A DNA stretch of 64,000 bases, from contig JASANH010000126.1 in the NCBI GenBank assembly GCA_030248295.1, positions 62,001 through 126,000 of the forward strand. Direction: 5' to 3'. This DNA comes from Mesodorylaimus sp. YZB2_4 (taxonomy: Eukaryota > Nematoda > Enoplea > Dorylaimida > Dorylaimidae). This document shows, piece after piece, positions 1 through 10,461 of this stretch (positions are counted from its first letter, which is position 1; each line of letters starts with the position of its first letter). Below the pieces are notes generated by a model. It ran no database searches, was not told the origin of the DNA, and saw only the letters and a program-made list of their open reading frames with translations. The position numbers and the translations under genes were made by a program.

Positions 1-477
1 TCCTAATAATAAAGTGTCTGCCTGTGCTTGTTCCCTCGTCCAAGCCCGGCCCAGACTTCTAGGTGTTTTCGATATAATTCTAGCGAAAGCACAGTGTACA
101 GTACCTAATAAGATTCGATGTTCTCAGAAAGAATTGGCTTTATCACGTTCTGCCAAGCACAACGTGACAAAAGTGAATATCCAGAAAGAAGACAGTTCAT
201 AGAATTGAGATCACGCGGGGACACTTTACTGTGCTATGAGCATTCAGAAAGGTGGAAACAGATAAGGAGTCACGGTCTTTTGGCGAGATAATTAAAGGAA
301 TCTTCACAATTTTCACTCTGCATTAGCTTCTTTCTTGAATTTAATTTTATCCGCCACAATACTGTACATTGCTACGGCTCTGAGATGCTACATCTACTTA
401 GGGGATCACCAAAGAAGTGAAACGTGCAGTAGGGTATGTATATTTTCTCACACCACATATATGATAAGCCACACCGA
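1..477. other. No gene recognised
   Basis: I see no convincing coding exon, RNA gene or repeat structure. The open frames are short and have no recognisable protein pattern. Confidence 0.5.
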
Positions 478-662
478 AATGGATCGGATATCCGATCCGA
501 ATTGGATTCGATCTGATCCGGATATCGGATTGGATTGGATTGGATATTCGATCTGATCCGATCCAGTCCTATCGGATATCCGATCCATTTTGATGTGGCT
601 GATCCGATCCGATCCGATAATCCTGTGTCCGATCCGATCCGAAAAGTCACCATCCGATCTTT
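478..662. repeat. Decayed GGATCC/GATATC word repeat
   Basis: About 185 bp are built almost only from the words GGATCCGATCC, GGATATCC, GATTGGATT and TTCGATCTGATCC in both orientations, so the tract is dense in self-complementary GATC and GATATC sites. The units vary in length and order, unlike a clean microsatellite. It would fold back on itself when single-stranded. The open frames crossing it, rich in Asp, Arg, Ile and Ser, are products of the repeat and are not genes. Confidence 0.8.
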
Positions 663-1069
663 TTAAGTGTCCCTTCACCCTCGAGTGTGCTTTTAAGCGT
701 TTGACGATGCGGTAAAACAGGAGCAGGAAGAGGTCCAGGAGCTACTGTGGCTTGGGAAGCTGTCAAAGAGAAGCAGCCCGTTTTTCGACTGAGATTGGCT
801 GCCTTGACGCAGGATAATCGATTGGTAGCGTCGTGTACGTGGGGTCTTCAGTTATGATGGTGAAACATTCAGGTTCTCGTGCGCATACACTGAACCAACT
901 GCGCTGTGGTGTGAGGTTCGAATCAAGCCACGCAGCCCAGGTATCGGAATAGTTTATTATGCGGGTCCACTACGCCGAACCAGGGGGACTCACGCAGGAT
1001 CGGAAGAGCCGGCTACAATCGTCAGGTCGTCGAGGAGTCTCGCTGATCGAACTGATCTCGCCAGGCCAG
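663..1069. other. No gene recognised
   Basis: This flank before the LTR at 1070 has only scattered short frames. Nothing in it is assignable. Confidence 0.4.
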
Positions 1070-1395
1070 TGTGATGTAGTTACTTGACAGGGTCAATTTT
1101 GAATCACGCGCCGCGCCGCGCCTGTTTGCATATCAGTTTTCTAGACAGAGATACGTATTAGCATAGACACTTAATACCTGCTGACTATTTTGCATGATGA
1201 TTTATTTTCTACCTGACCTAGGTTTTGATGGCGATCATGTTTATTTTCTGGCAGGTTTTCTAGGATTTTTTGGAGTTATGCAAATGCTATAGGCCAGTGC
1301 TGTAGGACAGGTATATAAGGGCCGCGTCTTGCAGTGAGAGAGAGAGAGCGTGTTGATTTCTTGCTCACCATCCGATTAAGATTTTGATTCGATCA
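1070..1395 (+). repeat. 5' LTR of a truncated gypsy-type element
   Basis: The segment starts TGTGATGTAG and ends GATTCGATCA, giving the TG...CA ends of an LTR. Directly after it, at 1396, TGGCGCACCGG looks like a tRNA primer-binding site. A TATA box (TATATAAG) lies at about 1312, followed by a GA-rich stretch, as expected of an LTR promoter. A gag-like frame follows. No second LTR copy is visible in the window, so the 3' end is lost. The first nine bases match the start of the LTR of the element at 51017-55788 in its own orientation, which hints at a related family. Confidence 0.65.
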
Positions 1396-2765
1396 TGGCG
1401 CACCGGTTCCGACCGTATTCTCGCACCATCGGTAAGCACTAAGTCGATGTGGTGTGATCGGGGGGCCTCTGACATCCCCTAGACTCAGCCCGTGCTACTG
1501 GGAACCCTCATCACATTTGGGGGCCGCTCCAGTCTTACCCAGGGAAGGAGAATTTAAGAAATCCCATTCGCTCATCAATTTGCGGAATCACCCAACGAAG
1601 GCCGCTTCTTTGCTAGCGAAGGTATTGCTTTCCATCGCGATCCCCTACGAAGGCGCATTTTTGTGTCAGATTCCCAAAGAAGGCTGACAAACTTTTAAGC
1701 GTGGCCGATCGTGAGTATTTCTGGCTCTCCTTTTTACCATGGCAGCAGCAGCAGCCTTGGCAGTTGCCTTGGCATAAATCAATCAACCCTTTTTCCAAAT
1801 CTGGCAAAGTTGTCCGCTGACGGGAGAACCTAGTCAAGATTTTCGCAAATGGTTCGAAATTTTCGAATATCTGAGTAGCCTGATCGATGACAGTGACGAT
1901 GTGATGCGTTTGAGAGAGTTGAAAAAATGTCTCAAAGACAAAGCATTGAGCGTTTTTCGAAGTCTTGACCAATATCAAAACTTTCCAATTCCGTATGGCG
2001 TAGTAAAAGCTTTTTTGATTTCTAATCTGGCTCATCCGCATCAGATCGTCCTCTGGCGTCAGCAGCTCCACAATCGGAGGAAGCTAGAGTCTGAGTCAGT
2101 AGCTGATTATTTGCGCGATCTGAAAGACCTGGTGAGACAAGCCTATAATCATACGGGAGAGGAAGCTCAAAATCTTGTGTTGAAGGAACGATTCATTGCG
2201 GGACTAGCCGTGTCTGAGCAATCTAATCCTAATTTCAAACTCTGGAAGATAGCTTATACTAATCTGGGGAGGACCCTGGATGATATTATCACTGCTGTCA
2301 CCACAGCAGAGACAAATCAACGTATGGGTCAAATCAACTGAGCGTACCCGAGGACTCGGGTACGCTCAGCCGCACTGCAGGAGCGGCAGCCAATGCAGAG
2401 CCGGCGGCGAGTCCCGGTGGCAAATAGGATAACCACTGAAGGCACCTATTACAATGGCTGGTTTCGTTTACTGTCACGAAAGAACCAGGTGCTTCCTGAT
2501 GACGATCGGCAAATGTGCCAATTTTGCAGAATTGCGCAGCTCTATTCAAGAGAAGGCTGTGAATGTCAAGAACAGCATGCCTACTGTAATCCATTTTCTC
2601 TTAGTACCCTTACAGCATCACTGAGCTGGATTTTTCATTAATTACGGATATCATCCCCACCCTAAAGCACGGAAAGACCGCGCTTCTTTTTACGATTATA
2701 ACCAAGTATCCACCAAAGGAAAAATCTGCGGCTCATGCCTCCAAGGCATTGTTCGGTTACGCATA
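1396..2765 (+). pseudogene. Gypsy element remnant: Gag fragment joined to an integrase-like fragment
   Basis: After a leader of about 340 bp, a frame beginning ATGGCAGCAGC at 1739 meets a TAA at 1775, then stays open to the TGA at 2339. This stretch has the helical, Trp- and Leu-containing pattern of a Ty3/gypsy Gag capsid, including a motif beginning ESVADYLRDLKDLV near 2092. Past the TGA the same frame continues to 2641. At 2515-2590 it shows CQFC followed by a Pro/Tyr segment resembling the end of an integrase zinc-binding domain. A nearby frame to about 2760 resembles the start of an integrase core. Protease, reverse transcriptase and RNase H are absent, so this copy looks internally deleted. 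The Gag call is fair; the integrase call is weak. Confidence 0.5.
2339..2368. repeat. Perfect 14-bp palindrome starting at the Gag stop codon
   Basis: The arms TGAGCGTACCCGAG and CTCGGGTACGCTCA flank a 2-base centre. The first three bases are the in-frame TGA that ends the Gag frame. In RNA this is a very stable hairpin. Confidence 0.9.
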
Positions 2766-2914
2766 TGCTATAGGTGTGACGGGACACTTTTTCCTCCTCA
2801 TCATTTATAACCCTTGAAAGACTCAATTCTCTTGATAGATAGACTTCAATTTTTAAAGACTTCGCCTACCCTTAGTCGTCCAACACACTGTAGGGGGTAC
2901 TTTCGTAACAAGTT

Positions 2915-3050
2915 GGGGGCCATCCATAAAGGTAGACCGCACAAAATCTCGATTTTTTGACCCCCCCCCCCTGACCGCATGCCGACCACTTATCGCGACC
3001 CCCCCTCAAAAATGGTCGACCACTTCAGCCAGACCCCCTCCCCCTTTAAA
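2915..3050 (+). mobile_element. DNA-transposon relic, copy 1 (GGGGCCATCCATAAAG end, C-rich)
   Basis: It begins GGGGGCCATCCATAAAGG and continues with C-runs separated by GACCGC, GACCACTT and GTCGACC words. The same start, in opposite orientation, ends the copy at 4399-4522. Repeats starting GGGCCATCCATAAA and carrying C-runs are, from memory, widespread in invertebrate genomes as transposon ends. I cannot name the superfamily. Confidence 0.55.
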
Positions 3051-3211
3051 CGCAGTTTTGTGAAATGTTTCGTCTTATGCTTTCTCGAGCTCGACAAGAT
3101 GCCATCTCCTTCGAAGACAAATCGTTTTTGATTTATGGAGCGGATTTCTATTCTGTAAAAGCCTCCACAAACTTTTCCCACAGCTTTTCCCCATATTTTT
3201 TAAAAGTTTTG

Positions 3212-3275
3212 CGGGTTGGGCCGCGCCGGCTCAGTTCTCTACGGGACTTCCAATCATATTAGCTGGCAAGCAGTC
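3212..3275 (+). repeat. Dispersed repeat A, partial copy
   Basis: GGGTTGGGCCGCGCCGGCTC followed by CTACGGGACTTCCAA closely matches the beginning of the fuller copy at 56138-56365. No coding meaning is evident. Confidence 0.5.
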
Positions 3276-3525
3276 ATGAGATGATAAGCGCGGCTGTGAG
3301 GCATAGGTTGGGATCACAATCCTGATCCTGACATTGCGGCATCGGGATTCTGCTAATAATTATGATATGCATAAGCATGGCAGGTGCACTCTGATCCATC
3401 ATATCTGCCATGAAGCAGTAGCGATGAAGAGACAACAGCAACATGGGCTCAAATCGATAATGATAGCAACACTAATTTTACTTAGCCAGGCTGACCTCGC
3501 TGGACGAGTATCGAAACTGCGAATG

Positions 3526-3693
3526 TACCGTATTTCCTCGAAATCCTCCCCCCTCTGGTTATTCTCCCCTGTTTAGACCCCGATTAAACCTTATTCTCCC
3601 CCCTCTTGAAATCCCCCCTCTGGTAATTTTGCCCCGTCTGGGACCCATTTGAAACAATTTCTCCCGCGGGGAGAATTTCGAGGAAACACGGTA
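3526..3693. mobile_element. Mariner-type MITE
   Basis: A 168-bp unit has inverted ends: TACCGTATTTCCTCGAAAT at the left and the complement of ATTTCGAGGAAACACGGTA at the right. TA at each edge fits the TA target duplication of Tc1/mariner elements. The interior is made of CCCCCTCT and GGTTATTCTCC words, with no coding capacity. A second copy, right part only, lies at 36615-36716. Confidence 0.7.
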
Positions 3694-4019
3694 CCTACTC
3701 ATCAATTTCAGCTTATTTATAATGACTGAAACTCGACCTGATAAAAAACCTGGATGACTAGAGTGTGCTTTGGTCTGGAAAATAGACTCATCTCCTTCGT
3801 GCGTGCAAACTGTTCGACCTCAAACAAAAAATCCCGATCCCGATCGGGCTTGCGCTGATCTCGATCCTGGAAAAAGGTGATCCCGACCTATCCCTAGAGG
3901 TGACCAGCTCTCATGGCAGGTTCCTGTGTCTTCACTGGGAGCACCTTAACACGAGGGCATACTGGGTGAGAAGGGCCTTGGGCTTATCGCTAGCTCAGGG
4001 ACCATCTCGACTTTTGTTT

Positions 4020-4215
4020 GAAGACAGTTTCCCAATTCTCTGCCCCTTGGGTGGGCTCCGCCGTTTGACAGTAACGTGGTGTCGCCCGGAGCCAGGTGAT
4101 CAAAGCCAACGACAAGCTACTAAACTGCTGTCCTCCGTCGGAATAGAACATCGGCCTCCCAGTCAGGGTTGCGGGCCAGAAAGGCGGATCAACGCCTAAA
4201 TCAGCTTAGCCATCG
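4020..4215 (+). repeat. Dispersed repeat A, partial copy
   Basis: The block around 4105-4200 contains the string CCAGTCAGGGTTGC followed by GGCCAG and ATCAACGCC. It aligns with 56240-56365 (ACTGCCGTCG, CCAGTCAGGGTTGC, ACCAACGCC). It is a diverged member of the same repeat. Confidence 0.5.
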
Positions 4216-4398
4216 CCTTTCAACTTTTCCCTTTCGGATCAGATGCCATTCCAGTTGGGAATAAGAGTCATGATGAAGCCGAAATTGCATTGTCAAGAAT
4301 GAACGACCAAGGAGAAGAGAAGACAAAAAGGTGTGAAGGTTTGAACGCGCACTACTGGTGAAGATAAAAGGTGGTTTTTTGTCATCAAAAGTCTAAAA

Positions 4399-4522
4399 AT
4401 TTGCTGCGGTCGACCATTGGCCGCTACCCCTCCCCCTCCCCCGACCGCAGCTGACCACTTTTTGCCAACCCCCTCCCCCCCCCCTCCCCCCAGGCTGCGG
4501 TCGACCTTTATGGATGGCCCCT
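4399..4522 (-). mobile_element. DNA-transposon relic, copy 2 (inverted)
   Basis: Read on the minus strand it begins GGGGCCATCCATAAAGGTCG, then C/G-run and GACCGC words as in copy 1 at 2915-3050. The two copies face each other about 1.4 kb apart, so they may also be the two ends of one element or independent insertions. Confidence 0.55.
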
Positions 4523-5183
4523 TGACAAGCTGTGACAGAAACATAAAATAGCTTCCAGCCCTGCCTCACGTATACAGTACTCGACAGCATACCGTGTCAG
4601 GGCCCTGTCTCGCCTCTTCCTGACAACGAACATGCCTGGCCAGTACTGTACCAGCATTCCTGGTGGTCGCGAGATCGATACTCCCCCTGGCTTGGAGGCG
4701 TACCACTCTGGTTTATGTTTTAGCGGAAGATAGTCGGGAGACTTGTCGGGAGGCTCAAGTCGGACTCGGAGTTTTTTGTCTCAAAAACTTTTCCCAATAT
4801 GCTCCCGCCGCCTGGGTGCGCTGGTTTCATACTGTACAGTATGTGCAATATTACTTTTCCTAAATCTCATCACAATAGCAAGATTTCTGTAGTCCACCTA
4901 TCAGCCAACATCGAATGTCAGCTGCCTAATTTTCTATAATAATTAACAGGATTGATATTTGGCGTAATTGGTGACAGCCTGTGCGGGCACTTGCGTAATT
5001 TGCTGATGAAGAATCTTGGATTCGTAGTGAACGTTAATTAGCAAGTCCAAGTCGCCAAATGCGTCTGTGATGAAGTTGTGAGATGTCCATTGTCTAGGGA
5101 GCTTGAATATGGCGCCAATCCATTGTCTGTGACTCAGGTGTGTCTGCGTGTGAGCGCGTGAGTATTTTCTAGTAAGGCGCATT

Positions 5184-5308
5184 AGGCGCATTTATAGTCG
5201 ACAGAATTTCTACTCTTACCCCTAGGGTTGGTGTAATGGTCGTATACTTAAGCGTATGCTATTACTGCTACCCTAGGGGTAGTAATTTTGTCGACTATAA
5301 ATGCGCCT
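5184..5308. mobile_element. Hairpin MITE
   Basis: A 125-bp near-perfect palindrome. The left end AGGCGCATTTATAGTCGACA is mirrored exactly by the right end TGTCGACTATAAATGCGCCT. The inner arms (CCCTAGGG, GTATACTTAAGCGTATGC) also pair. The left flank carries an extra AGGCGCATT, perhaps a partial duplication. No open frame. Confidence 0.8.
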
Positions 5309-6679
5309 GTAGGAAGAGTTGCAGAGCTGAGGAGAGCTTGCTCGCTCTCAGTCTCTCGTTTTGGTTCTGGGCACGTGCCGTGGTGTCGTGAGTTTGAGTA
5401 AAGTTGGGGGTGAGTGGTCGAGACCAGCAGCGATGAACCATTGGAAGCTTGGTAAGTCTCTGGCCTAGTTGCGGTCCTCATACCGTAGCTAGGAGATAGG
5501 AACCTGGTAGGCCCGTTAGCGTAAGACACCATCCTTACACGTCAGACTCATGACGACAGAGATCATCATAAAGTCGAATAGCATGCCAATTAATGTGAGC
5601 TTATTTGCATCGTACTCTCTGAACAAATGCTTGTTAACTACGCCTCATTGATCTGATCTGCACCTAAGCCACCCAAATTGATCAGTTGTCTTATCATGGC
5701 ATGACCAGAAATCGGTGAAATCTCAAGCCTGGGCAAGCTAAGCAGTGCAAGCAAGCAATGCGAACTGCTGCTGCAGTTAATTGCGGCTAGAGGTGGTCAG
5801 CACTGCACAGTACACATGTTTTCAAACCCTGGAATAAATGATAGATGTGCCATATCGCTCGTGAAGAAGACGAAAAACGGCTGTTAATGAAGAACATTCC
5901 CCGCAGACTGAGCTATGCTTGACTTAAACAGCTGTTCATCAAACGAGCGCTAACATGAAAAATAATATAGAGCCTAATCATTTACGTCATAACCTAGCAA
6001 ACTACGCAGTACTTCGCTTACACTTACATCGAACTTTATATGTGATTGATAGGAGAAAAATGAAAAACAGTCAAACTCAATGTATGTTAAGGGAACGCAG
6101 TTCATAGATACGAATAAAAATGAGTAACACCACTGCGCTGAGCCAGCTGAGGGTAACTATTTTTGCACTTGCACAATGTATAGGCTTCGGCATGAAAAAA
6201 AATTAGAATCATCTGCTGTACTAAAGTGAAATATCAGAAAAAATGACCTTGATAGGCTGCAGATTGTTCATACGTTCACAAAGTAACCTAACACAGTCTT
6301 GCAGACGAGTTGTCACAACAGAATGAAGGTTACTATTCTAAATGACCTGATCGTGAGGCCTTATAGCTTTGAACGATGGGACCCACAATCTGCGAGCAAC
6401 AATCCATAGCATCTTGTCTTTAGTCAGGGCCCAAGCCAGCAGAATTTTAATGGTGTACAGCGCTAAACAGATCAGTGATTTGCAGTGGCATGTTAAAACG
6501 AAAAACACCATGGTGTGCCTGCTGTATGTGAATCACAACTGCATATGCAGTCAAGTTTATACATGTACTTAATGATATATGTAGGTAATTTTCAAGCGCC
6601 GCAGGGCATCAAATAAGTGTAGGGCAAGTCGTCAGTTAGGACTGTGGGTCAGCCAAATATGGCCGACAAGTCGGGCGCC
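5309..6679. other. No gene recognised
   Basis: The first 200 bp (to about 5530) are GC-richer and contain a donor-like AAGCTTGGTAAGTC, so an untranslated exon is possible. The remainder is AT-rich with short frames only. Confidence 0.35.
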
Positions 6680-7630
6680 TTATTGGGTAGTTCTCGAGTT
6701 CACGCTTGCCTTCACAGCGGACGAAAACTGGCCGCTGGTGAAGAGCAGAATTGGAAAATGAATAGCCGCGTTGGCAACGACCAGAAGTCGGGTGTATCGG
6801 CTGGTCAGCGATCGGACCTGCACATCGTCGGTCAGAGAAGTGACGATGGCCAGAGTCAGACGCCCGCCAGTGTGAGTCAGGACGTGCATGATGACAATGA
6901 CGGTTATGGTTTTGAATATTTTCAACTCATTTCTTTCGTTGTCATCTTGACTGGAACGCGCTGAATTCTGAGTCTGGGCATTGTGGATTTTGGCCTTTTG
7001 TCGTTTTACAGCGATCACCAGGAAACCATTGCCCAAGACTACGACGACCGACGTGGTTATTTGAACCACCATGAGGACAGCCAAGCTGTACTCAGATAGC
7101 GTGTCTTCGATGCCGCATGTCAGCACGATTCGATCCCGCTCATTCCACGAATCCACAAAGTGCACGCACGATTGAGCCAGGGCGTAGCACAGGGCGGCCA
7201 CGACCAGGGGGACCGTGAACTGCCTGTACGTCCAAGCCTTGTATTTGATGGGGGCCAGGGTGGCGGTCAGACGATCGATGACCAGGGCGCACGACATGGA
7301 CAAGGAGATGACTTGGGCGAACGTGATCAGGGACGCCTCCCAGCAACAGCGCCACATGGTCTCCACCTCGCCCACTCCAGTGTACAGGCGATAGAGCCTG
7401 GTCGAGGCGATGGCCCCGTAGCTGACGCCCAGCAGGAAATCCACCGAGGCATTGCAGGCCAGCAGAGAGAAACACTTGGTGTGCAGGGACTTGGACTTGA
7501 CGATGCACACGATGATCCACGTGTTGAACGCCATGGCCAACACTCCCAGCACGATGAAACTGATGTTTGGGGCGACACCAGCTGCGAGCCTGCGCAGGGA
7601 CTCAGCCAAACTGCTCCCATTGACTTGCAT
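6680..7630 (-). CDS. Rhodopsin-class G-protein-coupled receptor (SRSX-like)
   Basis: A single open frame gives 316 residues from the first ATG (complement of 7628-7630). The frame is open 19 codons further up to an in-frame TAA, so an upstream exon is possible (an acceptor-like AAAACAG lies at about 7671). Seven hydrophobic segments can be seen. TM1 has the FNTWIIVCIV pattern. TM2 has the conserved Asp (SVDFLLG). TM3 follows a CC pair and ends in DRLTATLAPIKYK in place of DRY. TM6 lacks the usual CWxP. TM7 has NAAIHFPILLF where NPxxY is normal. An N-terminal NIS is a possible glycosylation site. The DRL...P.KYK loop recalls nematode SRSX chemoreceptors and other orphan rhodopsin-class receptors. 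The ligand is unknown. The class is firm; the subfamily is a guess. Confidence 0.8.
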   Translation of the reverse strand: MQVNGSSLAESLRRLAAGVAPNISFIVLGVLAMAFNTWIIVCIVKSKSLHTKCFSLLACNASVDFLLGVSYGAIASTRLYRLYTGVGEVETMWRCCWEASLITFAQVISLSMSCALVIDRLTATLAPIKYKAWTYRQFTVPLVVAALCYALAQSCVHFVDSWNERDRIVLTCGIEDTLSEYSLAVLMVVQITTSVVVVLGNGFLVIAVKRQKAKIHNAQTQNSARSSQDDNERNELKIFKTITVIVIMHVLTHTGGRLTLAIVTSLTDDVQVRSLTSRYTRLLVVANAAIHFPILLFTSGQFSSAVKASVNSRTTQ

Positions 7631-7699
7631 GATTATGATTCCTAAACTGCAGATGAGACTGAACCAGAGCTGTTTTAAAATGAGCAACAGTTAAACTAA

Positions 7700-8670
7700 C
7701 GCGAGGTACGATACTCTGCTAGTCGTTGTTCGAACACTTGAAAAGCTGCGCGCTACATAGATACTTTACAATCAGCACGCGATTTAGATATTTTAGACGC
7801 GGAAAGGGCGAGTCTTACGCGGAATCCAGGAGGACTGGCTTTGACAGCTGGCCGCTAATTTCTACAAACAAGCATACATACATACAGGTAGAGTATATAC
7901 GTCACACGTTTATACTTCCTAAAGTACGGTAGATGGTCGCATGACAGCGTTGCCTCATTTCGAAATGTGAGGCTCTCCGATGGCAGGTGCTTTTAAGTTC
8001 GATACTGCACAATAAGGGCGCACTATCACCGTTTCGCTTCATTAGGAGCTCCTTTTTTCATCATGATCACTTGTGTGGTAAGAAGAAACTAGAGAAATAG
8101 GTTTTTCTCACGTTGTTCCTACTTTAAGTTCAAGAAATCTCGTTGAGACGGAAGTGACCTGGAGACAGGAGTCATTGGGCGAAAAATTGTCATATAACCA
8201 TGATTCCATGAAGGCAGTTGAAGTTGTTTTATACTGAGGCAACCCACTCGCGGCAAGAACTACATGCTTTGATTCGCCCAGCTAGTTTGAATTTGAACCC
8301 GAGGACTTATTTTTCACGAGTCCTGTGCAAAGTAAGGCCTGCTATAGATACTTTTCTAATTAGGTGCGTGATGAAACACCCAATTAGCAATCTTCTCGAC
8401 TGACCAAAAGCCGTAGTGCACTGTAATATGCAAGTATTGTTTCCCGGGGTCAAATATGTATATTATTTTCAAGTCGCTGAATCAAAGCCATGACGCATTT
8501 TCAGCGATATAAGTTGGCCAGCGCTGCTCTGTCAGCTTATCACCATATCTGATAATCTGCTGTTACGTAAAAGTGCGAGTCTACTTCGATGTTCATCATC
8601 ATGTTCATGTTCTACCACATCACCAAACGCTTGTGCGCACTCGAGGGCGAAGGGACACATTTTACACGAA
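7700..8670. other. No gene recognised
   Basis: This is the region upstream of the receptor. It may include its promoter, but no defined element stands out. Confidence 0.35.
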
Positions 8671-8671
8671 A

Positions 8672-8766
8672 TGATTTACCGGCCCGCGAGTCGAACACTC
8701 GCCCGTAACTGCGCACCTGGCGTGAGAGGCAGACGCCTAACCCACCAGGCCACGAGGCCGGTGGGT
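8672..8766 (-). ncRNA. tRNA-like or tRNA-derived (SINE-type) sequence
   Basis: On the minus strand the sequence has a box A-like TGGCCTGGTGG and a box B-like GTTCGACTC. CCGGCCT at the 5' side can pair with GGGCCGG at the 3' side as an acceptor stem. A D-arm GCCT...AGGC can form. The anticodon arm does not fold into a normal 5-bp stem with a 7-base loop, so this is more likely a tRNA-derived element or pseudogene than a working tRNA. It overlaps the inverted repeat at 8728-8778. Confidence 0.45.
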
Positions 8767-8778
8767 TAGGCGTCTGCC
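8728..8778. repeat. 19-bp perfect inverted repeat
   Basis: GGCAGACGCCTAACCCACC (8728-8746) and its exact complement GGTGGGTTAGGCGTCTGCC (8760-8778) are separated by 13 bp. A second nested pair (GAGGCCGGTGGG / CCCACCGGCCTC) lies just to the right. The left arm is the 5' part of the tRNA-like sequence, so that part has been duplicated in reverse. Confidence 0.85.
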
Positions 8779-8799
8779 CAGCCCACCGGCCTCGATGCG

Positions 8800-10461
8800 A
8801 TGTGACTCTTTTGGTCAAACGCTGAAAAATTATCCGAGTAGGTTTCACCTCGCACACTTATTACACGCATCGTACGAGCTATATTTTAGCTATAGCATGT
8901 CGTTGCAGTATCTAACCTTCTCCCAAAGGTTTGGGTTCTGATCTTCTAGGAACACGTCCAGGGTTGGTCAGGTGCGTCAAGAACAGCTAAAAAAACGTTC
9001 TTTTTCGATCTGTTACGCGCTTGACCCAGTTTTCAAAGAGCAGCAGAACTAAAATTTTGAATGCAGGTAAGTTCGAGCTTTTCGAATGTGATGTGCACAA
9101 AGTAAAACACAGCAGCTTTAAGCACTTTACAAGAAAGCAAATAAGTATCGTCATGACCTCACAGGGCCCTAGTTATTGTGCAGATAATTTACTATCCCCC
9201 TTAATATGACATTGTGAATCGTGATGCCGCGATTTTTTACTAATTTTTTCTAATAATACAGTATGTATCTGTGTTGTTGTTCAAACACAAATTTTGCTGA
9301 TATACGAGAAGAAAGTCGGTGGCTGGAAGCTTCACTAAAGCAGTGGCTTCAGAATAGATGTCAAAACAGTATTTTAGTATAGCTAGCTGCACCTACAGCT
9401 ACAAAGATCCAACCATTAACGCCACACCAATGCGACGGAAATTTAAAAAAACTAATCTGTCAGATATAGTCTAAATTTTGAAAGGCGCTTTAGTAAACTA
9501 AAGTCAGAAGCCAGCCGGAAACTTGTGGAGAGTAACTTTCGCTCTGCAGTGAAATCGCAGCCACTATGTATCCAGTAGCTATGTGTCCCTATACGACAGC
9601 TATAAAAAGTGTCTTATATGTCATGACAAGTTACCGACTATTGAAACTGATAATCCAAATAGAAAACCTTCATATCGGGAAGGTATAATCGTATGCCCTT
9701 CATTAGCTAGTAATAGAACTTTCTCAAATTAGGAAAATATTCTAATTAGAAAAGTTCACAGTTTTTTATTGAATCACGGACACATCGCTATTTTAAACTC
9801 ATCGAACCTTTTGAGCGTCGAGAGCCTCACGCAGGAAAAACTTTGCACCGCAACAATGATAGGAAAAATGAGTTCTGTCCTGAGCATACGTCCTGAGCAT
9901 CCGCACAGTATCTCGAATCCAACCTGAGTGAGAGTCAAGCGACACTGCACATGATCAAGCTGTTTCGGGTAAGCAAGCATGCATGGCTCCCCGACAGCAC
10001 CAATAAAGCGCCTCTGGTTTCACTAGGGATGAGTTGCACTCTCATACATGTTGCAATGCTTTAGCCAATTTGCATTCAGAATCTAAGGTGCATATTACGG
10101 TGATTTTTCGTTGTGGCGCTTTAACTTTAACAGCAGCTGAGCTTGTTCTCAGTGATTATGCAGGCTCACGCGGTCATCCTTTGATGAGAATGTCAAGTTA
10201 AAAGTCATTCCGAAGACAGATGGTTTGGGAGTTTGGGAAGTTGGTGGGTGGCTTATTCGGGCTGAATGTAGATCTAGCGAGAAAAAGGACTTTTAAATTC
10301 AAAGTATCAACACTGTTTTCGAAAATTAATAAAGGAAACCCATTTTTGGTACTATGCTAGTACTACACCCTGGATCGGGTCTGGTCACTATTTTGAAAGA
10401 TTTTGTCAAAGGGGCCAAAAATAACAATTTTGCAAGTTCAACTCCAGGATTTGCAGAATTT
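8800..10461. other. No gene recognised; one small hairpin
   Basis: The only clear structure is an AT-rich inverted repeat at 9716-9757, with arms GAACTTTCTCAAATTAG and CTAATTAGAAAAGTTC, probably a MITE remnant. Confidence 0.4.

Noticed and set aside
372-678. Overlapping frames on both strands near the left edge
   Set aside because: Generated by the GGATCC/GATATC word repeat.
7160-7645. 161-codon plus-strand frame opposite the receptor
   Set aside because: Antisense shadow of a clear seven-helix protein; rich in His, Gly and Gln as expected of a complement frame.
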